Below are positions 6,122 through 13,981 of a stretch of DNA of 34,073 bases, in pieces (the first letter of the stretch is position 1; every line of letters begins with the position of its first letter). Under the pieces are notes generated by a model, which was given only the letters and a program-made list of their open reading frames with translations, was not told where the DNA came from and made no database searches. The DNA is from Candidatus Albibeggiatoa sp. nov. BB20 (GTDB lineage: Bacteria; Pseudomonadota; Gammaproteobacteria; Beggiatoales; Beggiatoaceae). The DNA lies in assembly GCA_016744725.1 (NCBI GenBank), contig JADGDW010000027.1, positions 1 to 34,073 of the forward strand. Direction: 5' to 3'. The position numbers and the translations under genes were made by a program.

Positions 6122-8608
6122 ATGCTGCTTAAAAGCTGTAGTCAAAAGTCTGTCATACAAAGCCTGATGCATTGGCTTGGATGGGTCATGCTGTTCTGTG
6201 TGACTCCAGTTAATGCGCAAACCTGCCTTGAAGTTCAACATTACTCTGATGATGATAGTAATATTTGTAGCTGTGTTTGGAATAATAGTACACCTGAATC
6301 GCTTGATACATACGATGTTGGGGTATTACATGTTACTGATCCATCTGATTTTGAAAATGTATATGATGGAGTTGCACAATCTTTACTGGAGGGTGAGTAC
6401 TTTCCCATTGCGGGTGATTTATTAAGTTCAACTAACAGTGTTCAGTCAGAAAAGTCGTTTACATACTATAGAGAATGGGATGTTGATAGTAAGATAATGT
6501 ATATTTATCAACAACCTATAGTTGACAGCTCAAACCATGTGACTGAATCAAGAATACATTATCAATATTTATACAAAGATAACCCAAAAGGCATGGTAGT
6601 TCCAGGTGTTATTGCTCCTCATAACTCTATAGCCTTAGGGCGATTTGAGACTTATATCTTTAAAAACCCAACTGAAGAAAATGAATATTTTTCATGTACC
6701 ACTGATGAATTAGGCTACTTCATTTCTGCCAACCCAGAACTTTTGTATCTTGAAAAAGATAGCAGCTTATCAGATGATACAAATGATGATAGCACTTTCT
6801 CTCACTCTGGGTATAGTTGCAATAGAGTGACTTATGAGTCTCCAGCTAATGATACATATTATCCAGCAAATAGATGTTCTTGTGAATTTACAACGGATGA
6901 TAACGCTATAGACGTTTATGATATTGGCTTGTTTTTTGGTGAATCACAGAGTAATTTTTCTGGTTTTTTTGATAATGCTGTTCATCTATTATATGAAGAG
7001 TATTCACCTGTTACTGGGGATATTTACGTAGAGTATGAGGATAATATACAACCTAGACAGCAATTTGAGCGATATAATGAACAAGGTGAGATCATTGAAA
7101 TTTTTACTCATCAAACTCCGATTGTAAGTGACTTGTTTTACTATCTGATTGAGCCTAAACAATCAAGAGTACAAATTCAAAGATATGACCAGAATGGAGA
7201 TATGACTGAAGACGATATTCATCAGATAGCATCACTAACTTTAGAACCTAATGCAACTTATATTTTCAAATCCCCTTCTAAAAATAACGAATTCTTTTCA
7301 TGTGATACAAATGAAGAGGGTTATTTCATTTCTGCCAATCAGCCTTTTACTATAGAAATTGAAGAAGAAGTTGAAAATGATGACAGCGACGATGGCTCAG
7401 ATTCAAACTCTGGAAATGACAACAGTGGTGATGATTCAGGTTCAAACTCTGGGAATGATGACAGCGGTGATGACTCAGGTTCAAACTCTGGGAATGATGA
7501 CAGCGGTGATGATTCAGGTTCAAACTCTGAAAATGATGACAGCGATGATGGCTCAGATTCAAACTCTGAAAATGATGACAGCAATGATGATTCAGGTTCT
7601 GTCTCTGAAGATAATGCTCAACAACCCACCAAAATATCTACACCACAATCTGACTATTACTTACTTTCTGTAACGGGTTCTCAAGCTCATGTCCGTTCAA
7701 CTCCAAGTGGTATTGATTGTGGCTATGGCTCCGGTACTTGTAAAAAATTATTTAAACGTGGCACAACTGTCAAGCTAGAAGCAATTGAAATCTCAACCGC
7801 TAGCGGATTTTCTCAAGATGACTACACGATTGAATGGAGTGGTAATGACCGTGGTTGTAAAAAACAAATTGTCAATATGAAAGACCATGTTAACTGTATG
7901 GTTAAAGTCTATGGCAAACAGGGTATAGATTATTCTGACAACGACAATAGCCAAGCAGCTGATAGCTCAACTGATAACAATACAGTAACCAATCAATTAC
8001 AGCTTTTAAACTTCAGTGGTCATAGCACACTTCCTGGTGGTTCTAAAAACTTGATGTTAGGCTTTATCCTCAAAGGTGATGGCACGGCTGATTTAACTTT
8101 TCATGCTGACATTTTGGAACAAGGCATATTACCTGAATTAGAGCTTAACGAAGTGCTAACTAATCAAGAAGGCATTTACGGCAAACTATTGCAACGCCAA
8201 CAACAAGCCAATAATTTTACTTTTAATCGAACGATTGAAGCAGGCACTTATACCATTTTGATGAATTCAAAGGCTGAAAAAGGTCGTGGTATGGCAGGTG
8301 TCAGTTTAGGAAATACAACGCTAGATATGGCAAATATCAGTGTTCGTGGTTATTTGAAAGATGTGCTCGTCATGAACTTTATTGTCAGTGGAAAAGGCAC
8401 ACAAAAAGTCATAGTCAATAGCCATATTTTATCAGGTCAAGTCTCAACTGAACTACATTTACTCAACCTTTCGACTCAACAAGCTATTACGGCTAATCCT
8501 GTTGCAAATGGGTTAGAAGTTGAAATCGTTGAAGGAGTTTATGCTGTTATCTTGAAGGTTGTGGAAGGTGAGGGCATTGGCATGATTGCAATTGATTTAG
8601 TCAAATAA
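6122..8608 (+). CDS. Secreted Asp/Ser-repeat protein with InlB-type repeat and duplicated modules
   Basis: 828 residues. A Sec signal peptide ends at VNA-QT (about residue 34). The N-terminal half holds two related modules of about 175 residues, each opening with a Cys pair (ICSCVWNN and RCSCEFTT), then a YDVGVLHV/YDIGLFFG strand, and each closing with Y-I-FK(N/S)P...FSC...GYFISAN. A spacer of six 13-residue units of Asn/Asp/Ser/Gly follows (39-nt DNA repeats, 7376-7609). Next is a domain with VRSTPSGIDCGYG, CKKLFKRGT and EWSGNDRGC, which resembles the bacterial InlB B-like repeat. The C-terminus carries two related beta modules (LMLGFILKGDG and LVMNFIVSGKG). AGGG lies 8 nt before the ATG. 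The repeats suggest a cell-surface or exported beta-rich protein, possibly calcium-binding in the acidic spacer. No enzymatic motif is seen and the function is unknown. Intrinsic terminator at 8621. Confidence 0.85.
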   Translation: MLLKSCSQKSVIQSLMHWLGWVMLFCVTPVNAQTCLEVQHYSDDDSNICSCVWNNSTPESLDTYDVGVLHVTDPSDFENVYDGVAQSLLEGEYFPIAGDLLSSTNSVQSEKSFTYYREWDVDSKIMYIYQQPIVDSSNHVTESRIHYQYLYKDNPKGMVVPGVIAPHNSIALGRFETYIFKNPTEENEYFSCTTDELGYFISANPELLYLEKDSSLSDDTNDDSTFSHSGYSCNRVTYESPANDTYYPANRCSCEFTTDDNAIDVYDIGLFFGESQSNFSGFFDNAVHLLYEEYSPVTGDIYVEYEDNIQPRQQFERYNEQGEIIEIFTHQTPIVSDLFYYLIEPKQSRVQIQRYDQNGDMTEDDIHQIASLTLEPNATYIFKSPSKNNEFFSCDTNEEGYFISANQPFTIEIEEEVENDDSDDGSDSNSGNDNSGDDSGSNSGNDDSGDDSGSNSGNDDSGDDSGSNSENDDSDDGSDSNSENDDSNDDSGSVSEDNAQQPTKISTPQSDYYLLSVTGSQAHVRSTPSGIDCGYGSGTCKKLFKRGTTVKLEAIEISTASGFSQDDYTIEWSGNDRGCKKQIVNMKDHVNCMVKVYGKQGIDYSDNDNSQAADSSTDNNTVTNQLQLLNFSGHSTLPGGSKNLMLGFILKGDGTADLTFHADILEQGILPELELNEVLTNQEGIYGKLLQRQQQANNFTFNRTIEAGTYTILMNSKAEKGRGMAGVSLGNTTLDMANISVRGYLKDVLVMNFIVSGKGTQKVIVNSHILSGQVSTELHLLNLSTQQAITANPVANGLEVEIVEGVYAVILKVVEGEGIGMIAIDLVK
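7376..7609 (+). repeat. Six tandem 39-nt coding repeats (Asn/Asp/Ser/Gly)
   Basis: Six in-frame copies of a 39-nt unit encoding about NDDSGDDSGSNSG. Units 3 and 4 are nearly identical at the DNA level while the outer units have drifted, as expected from slipped-strand expansion. They form a flexible acidic linker inside the secreted protein. Confidence 0.9.
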
Positions 8609-8620
8609 CCTGATAACAAA

Positions 8621-8645
8621 GCCCCAGCCAAGCTGGGGCATTTTA
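8621..8645. terminator. Bidirectional intrinsic terminator
   Basis: A perfect 8-bp GC-rich stem, GCCCCAGC/GCTGGGGC (8621-8628 with 8632-8639), has a CAA loop and is followed by ATTTT on plus; T-rich sequence also follows on minus. It sits between two convergent genes (the secreted protein ends at 8608, the DUF2919 gene at 8656), so it probably serves both. Confidence 0.85.
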
Positions 8646-8655
8646 AAAAACAGAT

Positions 8656-9183
8656 TTACTTCTTATTCTTTCTTGCTCTTGCCGCTTTCTCACTATAATT
8701 GGGGAATTCGGCAAACACATCTTTAACCCGTTGGGCTCTAAATAAATACAATGCGACCATCACATCTAAATACACAAGTCCTAATGTATATTCATTCATT
8801 GGCTTAATACCTAAAAATAAATAAACACTAAAAAATAGCAATTCTAAGCCAACACTCGCTAATAGCAAAATACGTCCATTACGCCAAATTTTACGATATA
8901 AACTACCATCTTCAATAAAAGGCAAACGCCGTCCCATCGCGCCAAATACCAACATAGCAGGAATACAGGAAATTAATAACTCCGTTGTTGTCACATAATG
9001 AGCAAAATTAATTAACATATCCGCCATATCTTTCATGCGCATTTTGGGCAATAACGCCAGCACAGGGATAAAAGCCAGAAAGAAATGTTTTAATAAGTAA
9101 ATAACAGTAAGTCTTAAAGTGAAGGGTACTTTCAATACATTGTACTTATTGAAATCTTCAAAGGAATATTTGATTTTATACAT
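8656..9183 (-). CDS. DUF2919 (YfeZ-like) inner-membrane protein
   Basis: 175 residues with four hydrophobic segments (about 23-45, 68-85, 105-125, 130-148), a Lys/Arg-rich C-terminus and an N-terminal YSFEDFNKYNVLKVPFTL. That opening resembles the 'D-y-D-k-y-G-x-LKvP' start typical of DUF2919/YfeZ proteins, which are small inner-membrane proteins of unknown role in gammaproteobacteria. Its start codon lies 2 nt after the ilvA stop, so the two are co-transcribed and probably translationally coupled. This pairing does not reveal a function. The topology is clear; the family name is likely but was not tested by search. Confidence 0.75.
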   Translation of the reverse strand: MYKIKYSFEDFNKYNVLKVPFTLRLTVIYLLKHFFLAFIPVLALLPKMRMKDMADMLINFAHYVTTTELLISCIPAMLVFGAMGRRLPFIEDGSLYRKIWRNGRILLLASVGLELLFFSVYLFLGIKPMNEYTLGLVYLDVMVALYLFRAQRVKDVFAEFPNYSEKAARARKNKK

Positions 9184-9185
9184 AA

Positions 9186-10700
9186 TTAATTCAAAAATAG
9201 TTGATAGGCAGGGTTATTAGATTCTTCCCAATAAGTGTACCCTAAACGAGTTAAAAACGCATGAAACGCATCCAATTCCGTCTCAGGTACTTGAATTCCA
9301 ACCAAAACACGTCCATAAGCTGCGCCATGATTTCGGTAATGAAATAAACTGATATTCCACTTTTGGCTCATACTGGTGAGAAAATGTAATAATGCGCCGG
9401 GGCGTTCGGGAAATTCAAATCGGTATAAACGTTCATCAGTTAAATTTGCTGCATGACCGCCCACCATGTGCCGTACATGAGATTTGGCTATTTCATTATC
9501 ACTTAAATCGATCACAGCATAATCTTTTTCCGTGAGCTTTTTGATTAAACGCTGTTTCTCTTCCAATCCATCCGACAAACGAATACCTGCAAACACAACT
9601 GCCTGTGCATTATCCGCATAACGATAGTTAAACTCAGTGATGCTGCGTTGCCCAATCGTATGACAAAATTGGCGGAAACTACCGGGACATTCAGGAATTT
9701 TTACTGCAAGTAAGCTTTCACGTTGTTCACCGACTTCTGTGCGTTCATTCACATAACCTAAACGATCAAAATTCATATTTGCACCGCTGGCAATCGTAAC
9801 CAGATTTTTATCCTGACACTGTTCACGTGCAACATACTGTTTTAAACCAGCCAAAGCCAATGCGCCTGCGGGTTCGGTAATAGTGCGGGTGTCTTCAAAA
9901 ATATCTTTAATCGCAGCACAAATTTCATCGGTTGAAACCAGTAACACTTCATCCACCGTTTGCTTAGCAATTTCAAAGGGTAATGCGCCAATTTGTCGAA
10001 CCGCGACCCCATCAGCAAAAATCCCCACTTGATCTAAAATCACCCGTTCATTCGCTTGCAAAGCCTCATATAAACATGCTGCTTCAATAGGTTCAACGCC
10101 GATGATTTTGATTTCTGGACGTAAATATTTCACATACGCGGCCACACCTGCAATTAAGCCACCACCACCGACAGGAATAAAAATCGCCTCTAAGTCTTTG
10201 GTATGCTGTTGCAAAATCTCCATGCCCACTGTGCCTTGACCTGCAATCACATCCTCATCATCATAAGGCGGAATATAAGTTAAGCCTTGTTCTATCATTA
10301 ATTGCTGAGCATATTTGCTGGCATCATCAAAAGTTGTGCCGTGTAAAATAACTTCTGCACCACGATGTTTTACCGAAATCACTTTAATTTCAGGCGTGGT
10401 TTTAGGCATCACAATCACTGCGCGAATACCCAGTTTTGCAGCAGACAAGGCCACCCCTTGAGCATGATTTCCCGCCGATGCTGCAATCACGCCTTTTTGT
10501 AAAATATCAGGTGGCAAGTTAGCAATTTTGTTATACGCGCCGCGAATTTTAAATGAAAACACAGGCTGCATATCTTCACGCTTTATCCAAATTTGATTGT
10601 TTAAACGGCGTGATAAATGGCTGGCAAAATCAAGACGGGTCTTATCTGCAACATCATATACACGGGATTGCAGAATTTTTTTCGTATAGTTGGTTAGCAT
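9186..10700 (-). CDS. ilvA: Threonine ammonia-lyase, biosynthetic
   Basis: 504 residues, full length for the biosynthetic type. The enzyme deaminates threonine to 2-oxobutanoate, the first step of isoleucine synthesis, with pyridoxal phosphate. Key features are the PLP lysine in FSFKIRGAYNK (Lys51), SAGNHAQG (75-82), the phosphate-binding PVGGGGLIAGVA (around 177-187) and EPAGALALAG. From about residue 325 two ACT-like regulatory domains follow (ESLLAVKIPECPGSFRQF, and RLYRFEFPERPGALLHF), the site of isoleucine feedback in this family. ATG at 10700 has no visible Shine-Dalgarno. A 40-codon frame rich in Leu/Ile/Val lies just upstream and may be a leader peptide. It is followed after 2 nt by the DUF2919 gene. 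Confidence 0.97.
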   Translation of the reverse strand: MLTNYTKKILQSRVYDVADKTRLDFASHLSRRLNNQIWIKREDMQPVFSFKIRGAYNKIANLPPDILQKGVIAASAGNHAQGVALSAAKLGIRAVIVMPKTTPEIKVISVKHRGAEVILHGTTFDDASKYAQQLMIEQGLTYIPPYDDEDVIAGQGTVGMEILQQHTKDLEAIFIPVGGGGLIAGVAAYVKYLRPEIKIIGVEPIEAACLYEALQANERVILDQVGIFADGVAVRQIGALPFEIAKQTVDEVLLVSTDEICAAIKDIFEDTRTITEPAGALALAGLKQYVAREQCQDKNLVTIASGANMNFDRLGYVNERTEVGEQRESLLAVKIPECPGSFRQFCHTIGQRSITEFNYRYADNAQAVVFAGIRLSDGLEEKQRLIKKLTEKDYAVIDLSDNEIAKSHVRHMVGGHAANLTDERLYRFEFPERPGALLHFLTSMSQKWNISLFHYRNHGAAYGRVLVGIQVPETELDAFHAFLTRLGYTYWEESNNPAYQLFLN

Positions 10701-10744
10701 TATGAATCTATATTCGGTGATTTTTTAGTAAATAGTTGAGGGGC

Positions 10745-10867
10745 TTACATGCCATTCTGTCGCATTGCAAGGCTAAGAGCAACAACTATAGATGTTAATT
10801 GATAACGGCAATAATTAAGCAAAAACAAACTATTACTACAGTTTGATAAAACTTGAATCTGAGTCAT
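10745..10867 (-). CDS. Possible 40-residue leader peptide upstream of ilvA
   Basis: A minus-strand frame of 40 codons plus TAA, with ATG at 10867 preceded closely by GGAG. It ends 44 nt before the ilvA ATG. The peptide has an IQVL start, LFLL in the middle and TSIVVALSLAM near the end, so branched-chain residues are frequent. The RNA covering Ile-Val-Val (ATAGTTG) can pair with CAACTAT shortly after the stop (7 bp). Both are what an attenuation leader would show. No U-tract terminator is visible, however, so a translational effect or chance remains possible. Confidence 0.35.
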   Translation of the reverse strand: MTQIQVLSNCSNSLFLLNYCRYQLTSIVVALSLAMRQNGM

Positions 10868-10942
10868 AATCTCCAACTCACCCGTATTAAATTCAACGAA
10901 CATCTATCGATTAAATTGACGACAATGCTAACAGATTATTGA

Positions 10943-11452
10943 TTACAAACGCAAAATTAAAATTTCACCTTTTTGTATCATTTCCAAATGCTTTAAGAAG
11001 CTCATACCCAGCAACACTTCATCATCATCCATGTGTGGATTGATATTCGCTCGCACATCATTCAGTTCAATTAAGCCTAAACTGACACTATCCAAGCGCG
11101 TACCATATACGGTAATCGTGCCGTTTGCAGTACCCACTTGCATCGGTACACCCCGTTTTAAACCGATTTTATTTGCCACTCGTTCAGGAATTGCCACATC
11201 AGTTGCACCCGTATCGAGTAAAAAGGTCACGCTATGGCCATTGATTGTACCTGTGGCCACATAATGCCCATGATGACCACGTTGCAAAATCACTTCACGT
11301 TGTCCTACACTATTTTGATAAGTTTCAGCATTTTTATTCGGATTATACTTATTGTCCAAAAAGCCACCAAAAATCAAAGTTAACATGGCAATGATGATGA
11401 CCCAAGCTGCGACAATCATGCCTGTGCCTATCTTTTGCGCTGGTTCGCTCAT
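10943..11452 (-). CDS. Membrane-anchored retropepsin-like aspartic protease (TIGR02281 type)
   Basis: 169 residues from the ATG at 11452. A longer frame using TTG at 11512 exists, but its extra 20 residues have no typical features. One N-terminal membrane segment (MIVAAWVIIIAMLTLIFGG) precedes a periplasmic domain with the single aspartic-protease motif FLLDTGATDVAIP, then LGMSFLKHLEMIQ near the end. One D-T-G per chain means it must dimerise, as in retropepsins. Members of this family are widespread in proteobacteria and are poorly characterised. It is transcribed divergently from ftsB, with 86 nt between starts holding both promoters. Confidence 0.88.
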   Translation of the reverse strand: MSEPAQKIGTGMIVAAWVIIIAMLTLIFGGFLDNKYNPNKNAETYQNSVGQREVILQRGHHGHYVATGTINGHSVTFLLDTGATDVAIPERVANKIGLKRGVPMQVGTANGTITVYGTRLDSVSLGLIELNDVRANINPHMDDDEVLLGMSFLKHLEMIQKGEILILRL

Positions 11453-11538
11453 AACACAATACCGCTTTTTTAGATAAGAATGTAATGATAATATAATGCC
11501 ACTTTTAAACAAGAGTACAAGTTTTTAGTTCAACTCTT

Positions 11539-11814
11539 ATGCTACAAAAAATTCTACTACTCGGCTTAGTTTTATCACTAGCCCATTTACAATACCAACT
11601 TTGGTTAGGTCAAAGCAGTTATCAAAATTGGCAAACCATGCAACAACAATTAGCCCAACAGCAAGCCATTAACAAGCAATTACAACAACGCAATCGAGCT
11701 TTGATCGTTGAAGTCAAAGATTTAAAACATGGCTTAACTGTGATTGAGGAATATGCACGGATGGAATTAGGTTTAATCAAACAAGGTGAGGTGTTTTATC
11801 AAATCGTTGAATAA
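11539..11814 (+). CDS. ftsB: Cell division protein FtsB
   Basis: 91 residues: a short cytoplasmic N-terminus, one membrane segment (ILLLGLVLSLAHLQYQLWLG), then a coiled coil rich in Gln/Leu (about 30-70) and the conserved end EEYARMELGLIKQGEVFYQ. FtsB forms the FtsQ-FtsB-FtsL complex that recruits and activates the septal peptidoglycan machinery. It overlaps the start of ispD, the usual gammaproteobacterial arrangement, which supports the assignment. No SD is obvious before the ATG. Confidence 0.93.
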   Translation: MLQKILLLGLVLSLAHLQYQLWLGQSSYQNWQTMQQQLAQQQAINKQLQQRNRALIVEVKDLKHGLTVIEEYARMELGLIKQGEVFYQIVE

Positions 11815-12508
11815 TTACTGGGCAGTCGTTCCTGCTGCGGGCGTGGGTAAACGCATGGGCAGTGATTGCCCCAAACAATATTTATCACTACAAGCCAAAC
11901 CCATTATTCAACATACGTTGGAACGTTTGGCCGCCACCCAAGTTAAAGGTATCGTGATTGCGCTATCTGCGACTGATCCATATTGGGATGAATTGCAGTT
12001 AGATTTGCCTGTACCTTTGATCCGAGTGGAAGGCGGTGCAGAACGATTTCATTCTGTATTAAATGGATTACGTCATTTACAGCAACATGCTCAGCCTGAT
12101 GATTGGGTTTTAGTGCATGATGCCGCGCGACCTTGTGTGCGAGTGGAAGACATACAGCACTTAATGCACAGTCTCGCAGAACATCCCGTGGGTGGTTTAT
12201 TGGCCTTGCCTGTACGCGATACCATGAAACGTTCTGACCATGATAATGTAATTACAGAAACTGTTAGTCGCGAACAATTATGGCACGCATTGACCCCACA
12301 AATGTTCCGTTTGCAAGCGTTGACTGAAGCATTAGAAGCCGTATTAGCCCAACAGAAAATGGTGACAGATGATGCGCAGGCGATTGAGTTAATGGGTCAA
12401 CAACCTGTTCTTATTGCAGGTCATGCCGACAATATCAAAGTTACCCATCCACAAGATTTACAATTAGCAGCACTCTTTTTAACTCAGCAGGCACAACATG
12501 AAAGTTAA
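11786..12508 (+). CDS. ispD: 2-C-methyl-D-erythritol 4-phosphate cytidylyltransferase
   Basis: About 240 residues. Converts MEP plus CTP to CDP-ME in the MEP isoprenoid pathway. The nucleotide-binding signature is PAAGVGKRMGSDCPKQYL near the N-terminus (Gly-rich loop, Arg and the conserved Lys). VLVHDAARPCV and ETVSREQLWHALTPQMF follow, with DDAQAIE and GHADNIKVTHPQDL at the end. The start is uncertain: GTG at 11786 gives a 29-nt overlap with ftsB, while TTG at 11807 would start at LNNYWAVVPAAG, closer to the usual family N-terminus. Neither has a well-placed SD, so translation is probably coupled to ftsB. It overlaps ispF by 11 nt. Confidence 0.95.
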   Translation: MRCFIKSLNNYWAVVPAAGVGKRMGSDCPKQYLSLQAKPIIQHTLERLAATQVKGIVIALSATDPYWDELQLDLPVPLIRVEGGAERFHSVLNGLRHLQQHAQPDDWVLVHDAARPCVRVEDIQHLMHSLAEHPVGGLLALPVRDTMKRSDHDNVITETVSREQLWHALTPQMFRLQALTEALEAVLAQQKMVTDDAQAIELMGQQPVLIAGHADNIKVTHPQDLQLAALFLTQQAQHES

Positions 12509-12977
12509 AACTGGACTTGGACAAGATAGCCATCGTTTTGAAGCACAAAAAACTGATAAACAGCTCGTTTTAGGCGGGGTTGTGTTTGAAAATGAACACG
12601 CTTTACTGGGTAATAGTGATGCGGATGTGGTTTTGCACGCGATTGCTAACGGGATTTCAGGGATTACAGGAGTGAATATTTTGGGGAAAATCAGTGATGA
12701 TTTATGCTTAAAACAGGGTATTGCTGATAGTAAAGTGTATGTGCAAGAGGCATTGAACTATTTAAACGACTGGGAAATTTGCCATATATCTTGTAGCTTA
12801 GAATGTAAAAAACCGAAAATCACCCCGAAAATTCCTGAAATGAAACAAAGTATTGCGCAATTGTTAGGTTTGATGGTAGATGATGTGGGCATTACTGCGA
12901 CCACTGGCGAAGGCTTAACAGATTTTGGGCGCGGCGAAGGGATTCAAGTATTGTGCATTGTGACGGCGGTTAAATAA
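12498..12977 (+). CDS. ispF: 2-C-methyl-D-erythritol 2,4-cyclodiphosphate synthase, divergent subfamily
   Basis: 159 residues, the normal IspF length, and placed directly after ispD. It should convert CDP-ME 2-phosphate to MEcPP in a metal-dependent trimer. Metal ligands are present (GQDSHRF: Asp10, His12; His47 in DADVVLHA). The sequence is unusual elsewhere: Asn39 replaces the His of the common HSDGD motif, the usual GDIG-x2-FPDTD loop is replaced by VNILGKISDDL (59-69), and the common ATTTEKLGFTGRGEG is ATTGEGLTDFGRGEG (134-148), keeping Thr and Glu at the catalytic positions. This pattern resembles the IspF variant I recall from Chlamydiae-like lineages. It suggests transfer or an ancient paralogue; activity is likely retained. 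Confidence 0.9.
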   Translation: MKVKTGLGQDSHRFEAQKTDKQLVLGGVVFENEHALLGNSDADVVLHAIANGISGITGVNILGKISDDLCLKQGIADSKVYVQEALNYLNDWEICHISCSLECKKPKITPKIPEMKQSIAQLLGLMVDDVGITATTGEGLTDFGRGEGIQVLCIVTAVK

Positions 12978-13006
12978 TTACCATTTTTATATTACTGAGC
13001 ATCTCA

Positions 13007-13828
13007 ATGAGCAAAATTAACTGGCATCGCACTTTTGGCTTAACTTTAACCGATTTTTTTCTCGGTTCTAATTTTGAAGTGGTGTTAGAGAAAGAACTGA
13101 CAGCAAAAAAACAATTTCTCGATGTGGTGATTATTAAGCGTGCTGAAGGCAAAGCATTGACTGAATATCCCGAAGGATTTGAAGCATTATCTGAACATAA
13201 CTTGTTAACCTATAAATCGATTCAAGAACCTTTGAATGAATGGGCAATTGATGAATTGATCGGACACTATGTTAATTATCGCAAACAAGAAAGTGCTTCA
13301 CTTAAAAAATTAATGCCCAAACACGACATTAAACTGTTTGCAGTCTGCACCCGATATCCGAGCAATTTACAACAGCAAGGGCTAAAATTAGAGCAACAAC
13401 AAGCAGGTGTATTTCACCTTATTTACGGTAGCCATCAAATTAAACTGCTGGTATTAAGCAAAATGCCAAGAAAACAGCGTAATGCGATATGGCAATTGTT
13501 TAGTGGTAATGGCGAAGGTTTTGTCTACGGGGGTAACAATTATGATTGGCACTCAAAACAAGACAAAGCTATACTTAATCAACTCTATGAATTTTATAAG
13601 CAAAAAGGAGCAGTTATGCCTTATACAATGGAAGATTTCAAACATGATTATGTGAGTGAAAATCTACATGTACTTTCACCTGACGAGGTATTAAAGCGGT
13701 ATTCATCTGATGAAGTATTAAAACGATATTCGTCTGATGAAAGATTAGAAGGCTTATCAATCGATGAAATTTTGCAGAAATTACCCGCAGAAAAAATTGA
13801 GGCTTTTTTAAAAAATTCGAAAAAATAG
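13007..13828 (+). CDS. Rpn-like/PD-(D/E)XK nuclease family protein
   Basis: 273 residues. The N-terminal region reads WHRTFGLTLTDFF, then FEVVLEKELTAKKQFLDVVIIKR, consistent with a PD-(D/E)XK core (Glu, then Asp, then a strand ending in Lys/Arg), followed by HNLLTYKSI and ELIGHYVNYRK. This is the pattern of a group of Rpn/transposase-related proteins abundant in cyanobacteria and filamentous sulfur bacteria. The C-terminus carries 9-residue repeats (DEVLKRYSS twice, then DERLEGLSI and DEILQKLPA), a common tail in this group. It follows ispF by 29 nt but probably has nothing to do with isoprenoids. The function is unproven; such genes multiply within genomes, and a remnant of a related gene lies at 33450. 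Confidence 0.75.
   Translation: MSKINWHRTFGLTLTDFFLGSNFEVVLEKELTAKKQFLDVVIIKRAEGKALTEYPEGFEALSEHNLLTYKSIQEPLNEWAIDELIGHYVNYRKQESASLKKLMPKHDIKLFAVCTRYPSNLQQQGLKLEQQQAGVFHLIYGSHQIKLLVLSKMPRKQRNAIWQLFSGNGEGFVYGGNNYDWHSKQDKAILNQLYEFYKQKGAVMPYTMEDFKHDYVSENLHVLSPDEVLKRYSSDEVLKRYSSDERLEGLSIDEILQKLPAEKIEAFLKNSKK
13682..13789 (+). repeat. Four 27-nt coding repeats in the Rpn-like gene
   Basis: Four 9-codon units. The first two encode identical DEVLKRYSS but differ at several third positions, so the duplication is not fresh. Units three and four (DERLEGLSI, DEILQKLPA) are diverged. Confidence 0.75.
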
Positions 13829-13981
13829 GCCAATGCCATTAAGAGTCACTGGATTTTTACATTTATTCAGATCACCATGGTTAAATCAAATATCCTCAAT
13901 TCCCTGTGTTACAATGCAAAGACATTAAAAATATAAAAAACAATATGTAAAACCCTGAATACAGCCATTGGAGGATAACAA

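Noticed and set aside
7339..7584. Long open frames antisense to and out of frame with the secreted protein, 70-104 codons
   Set aside because: They are artefacts of the 39-nt Asp/Ser repeat, which is open in several frames; composition is pure low complexity and no start signal exists.
7376..7609. Regular 39-nt repeats as a CRISPR array
   Set aside because: Units are contiguous with no spacers and stay in frame within a coding sequence.
10943..11512. TTG start at 11512 for the aspartic protease
   Set aside because: The extra 20 residues overlap the divergent promoter region, and the ATG at 11452 directly precedes the conserved N-terminal anchor.
13648..13839. Minus-strand frame opposite the Rpn-like tail
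   Set aside because: Mirror of the 27-nt repeats; no start context.
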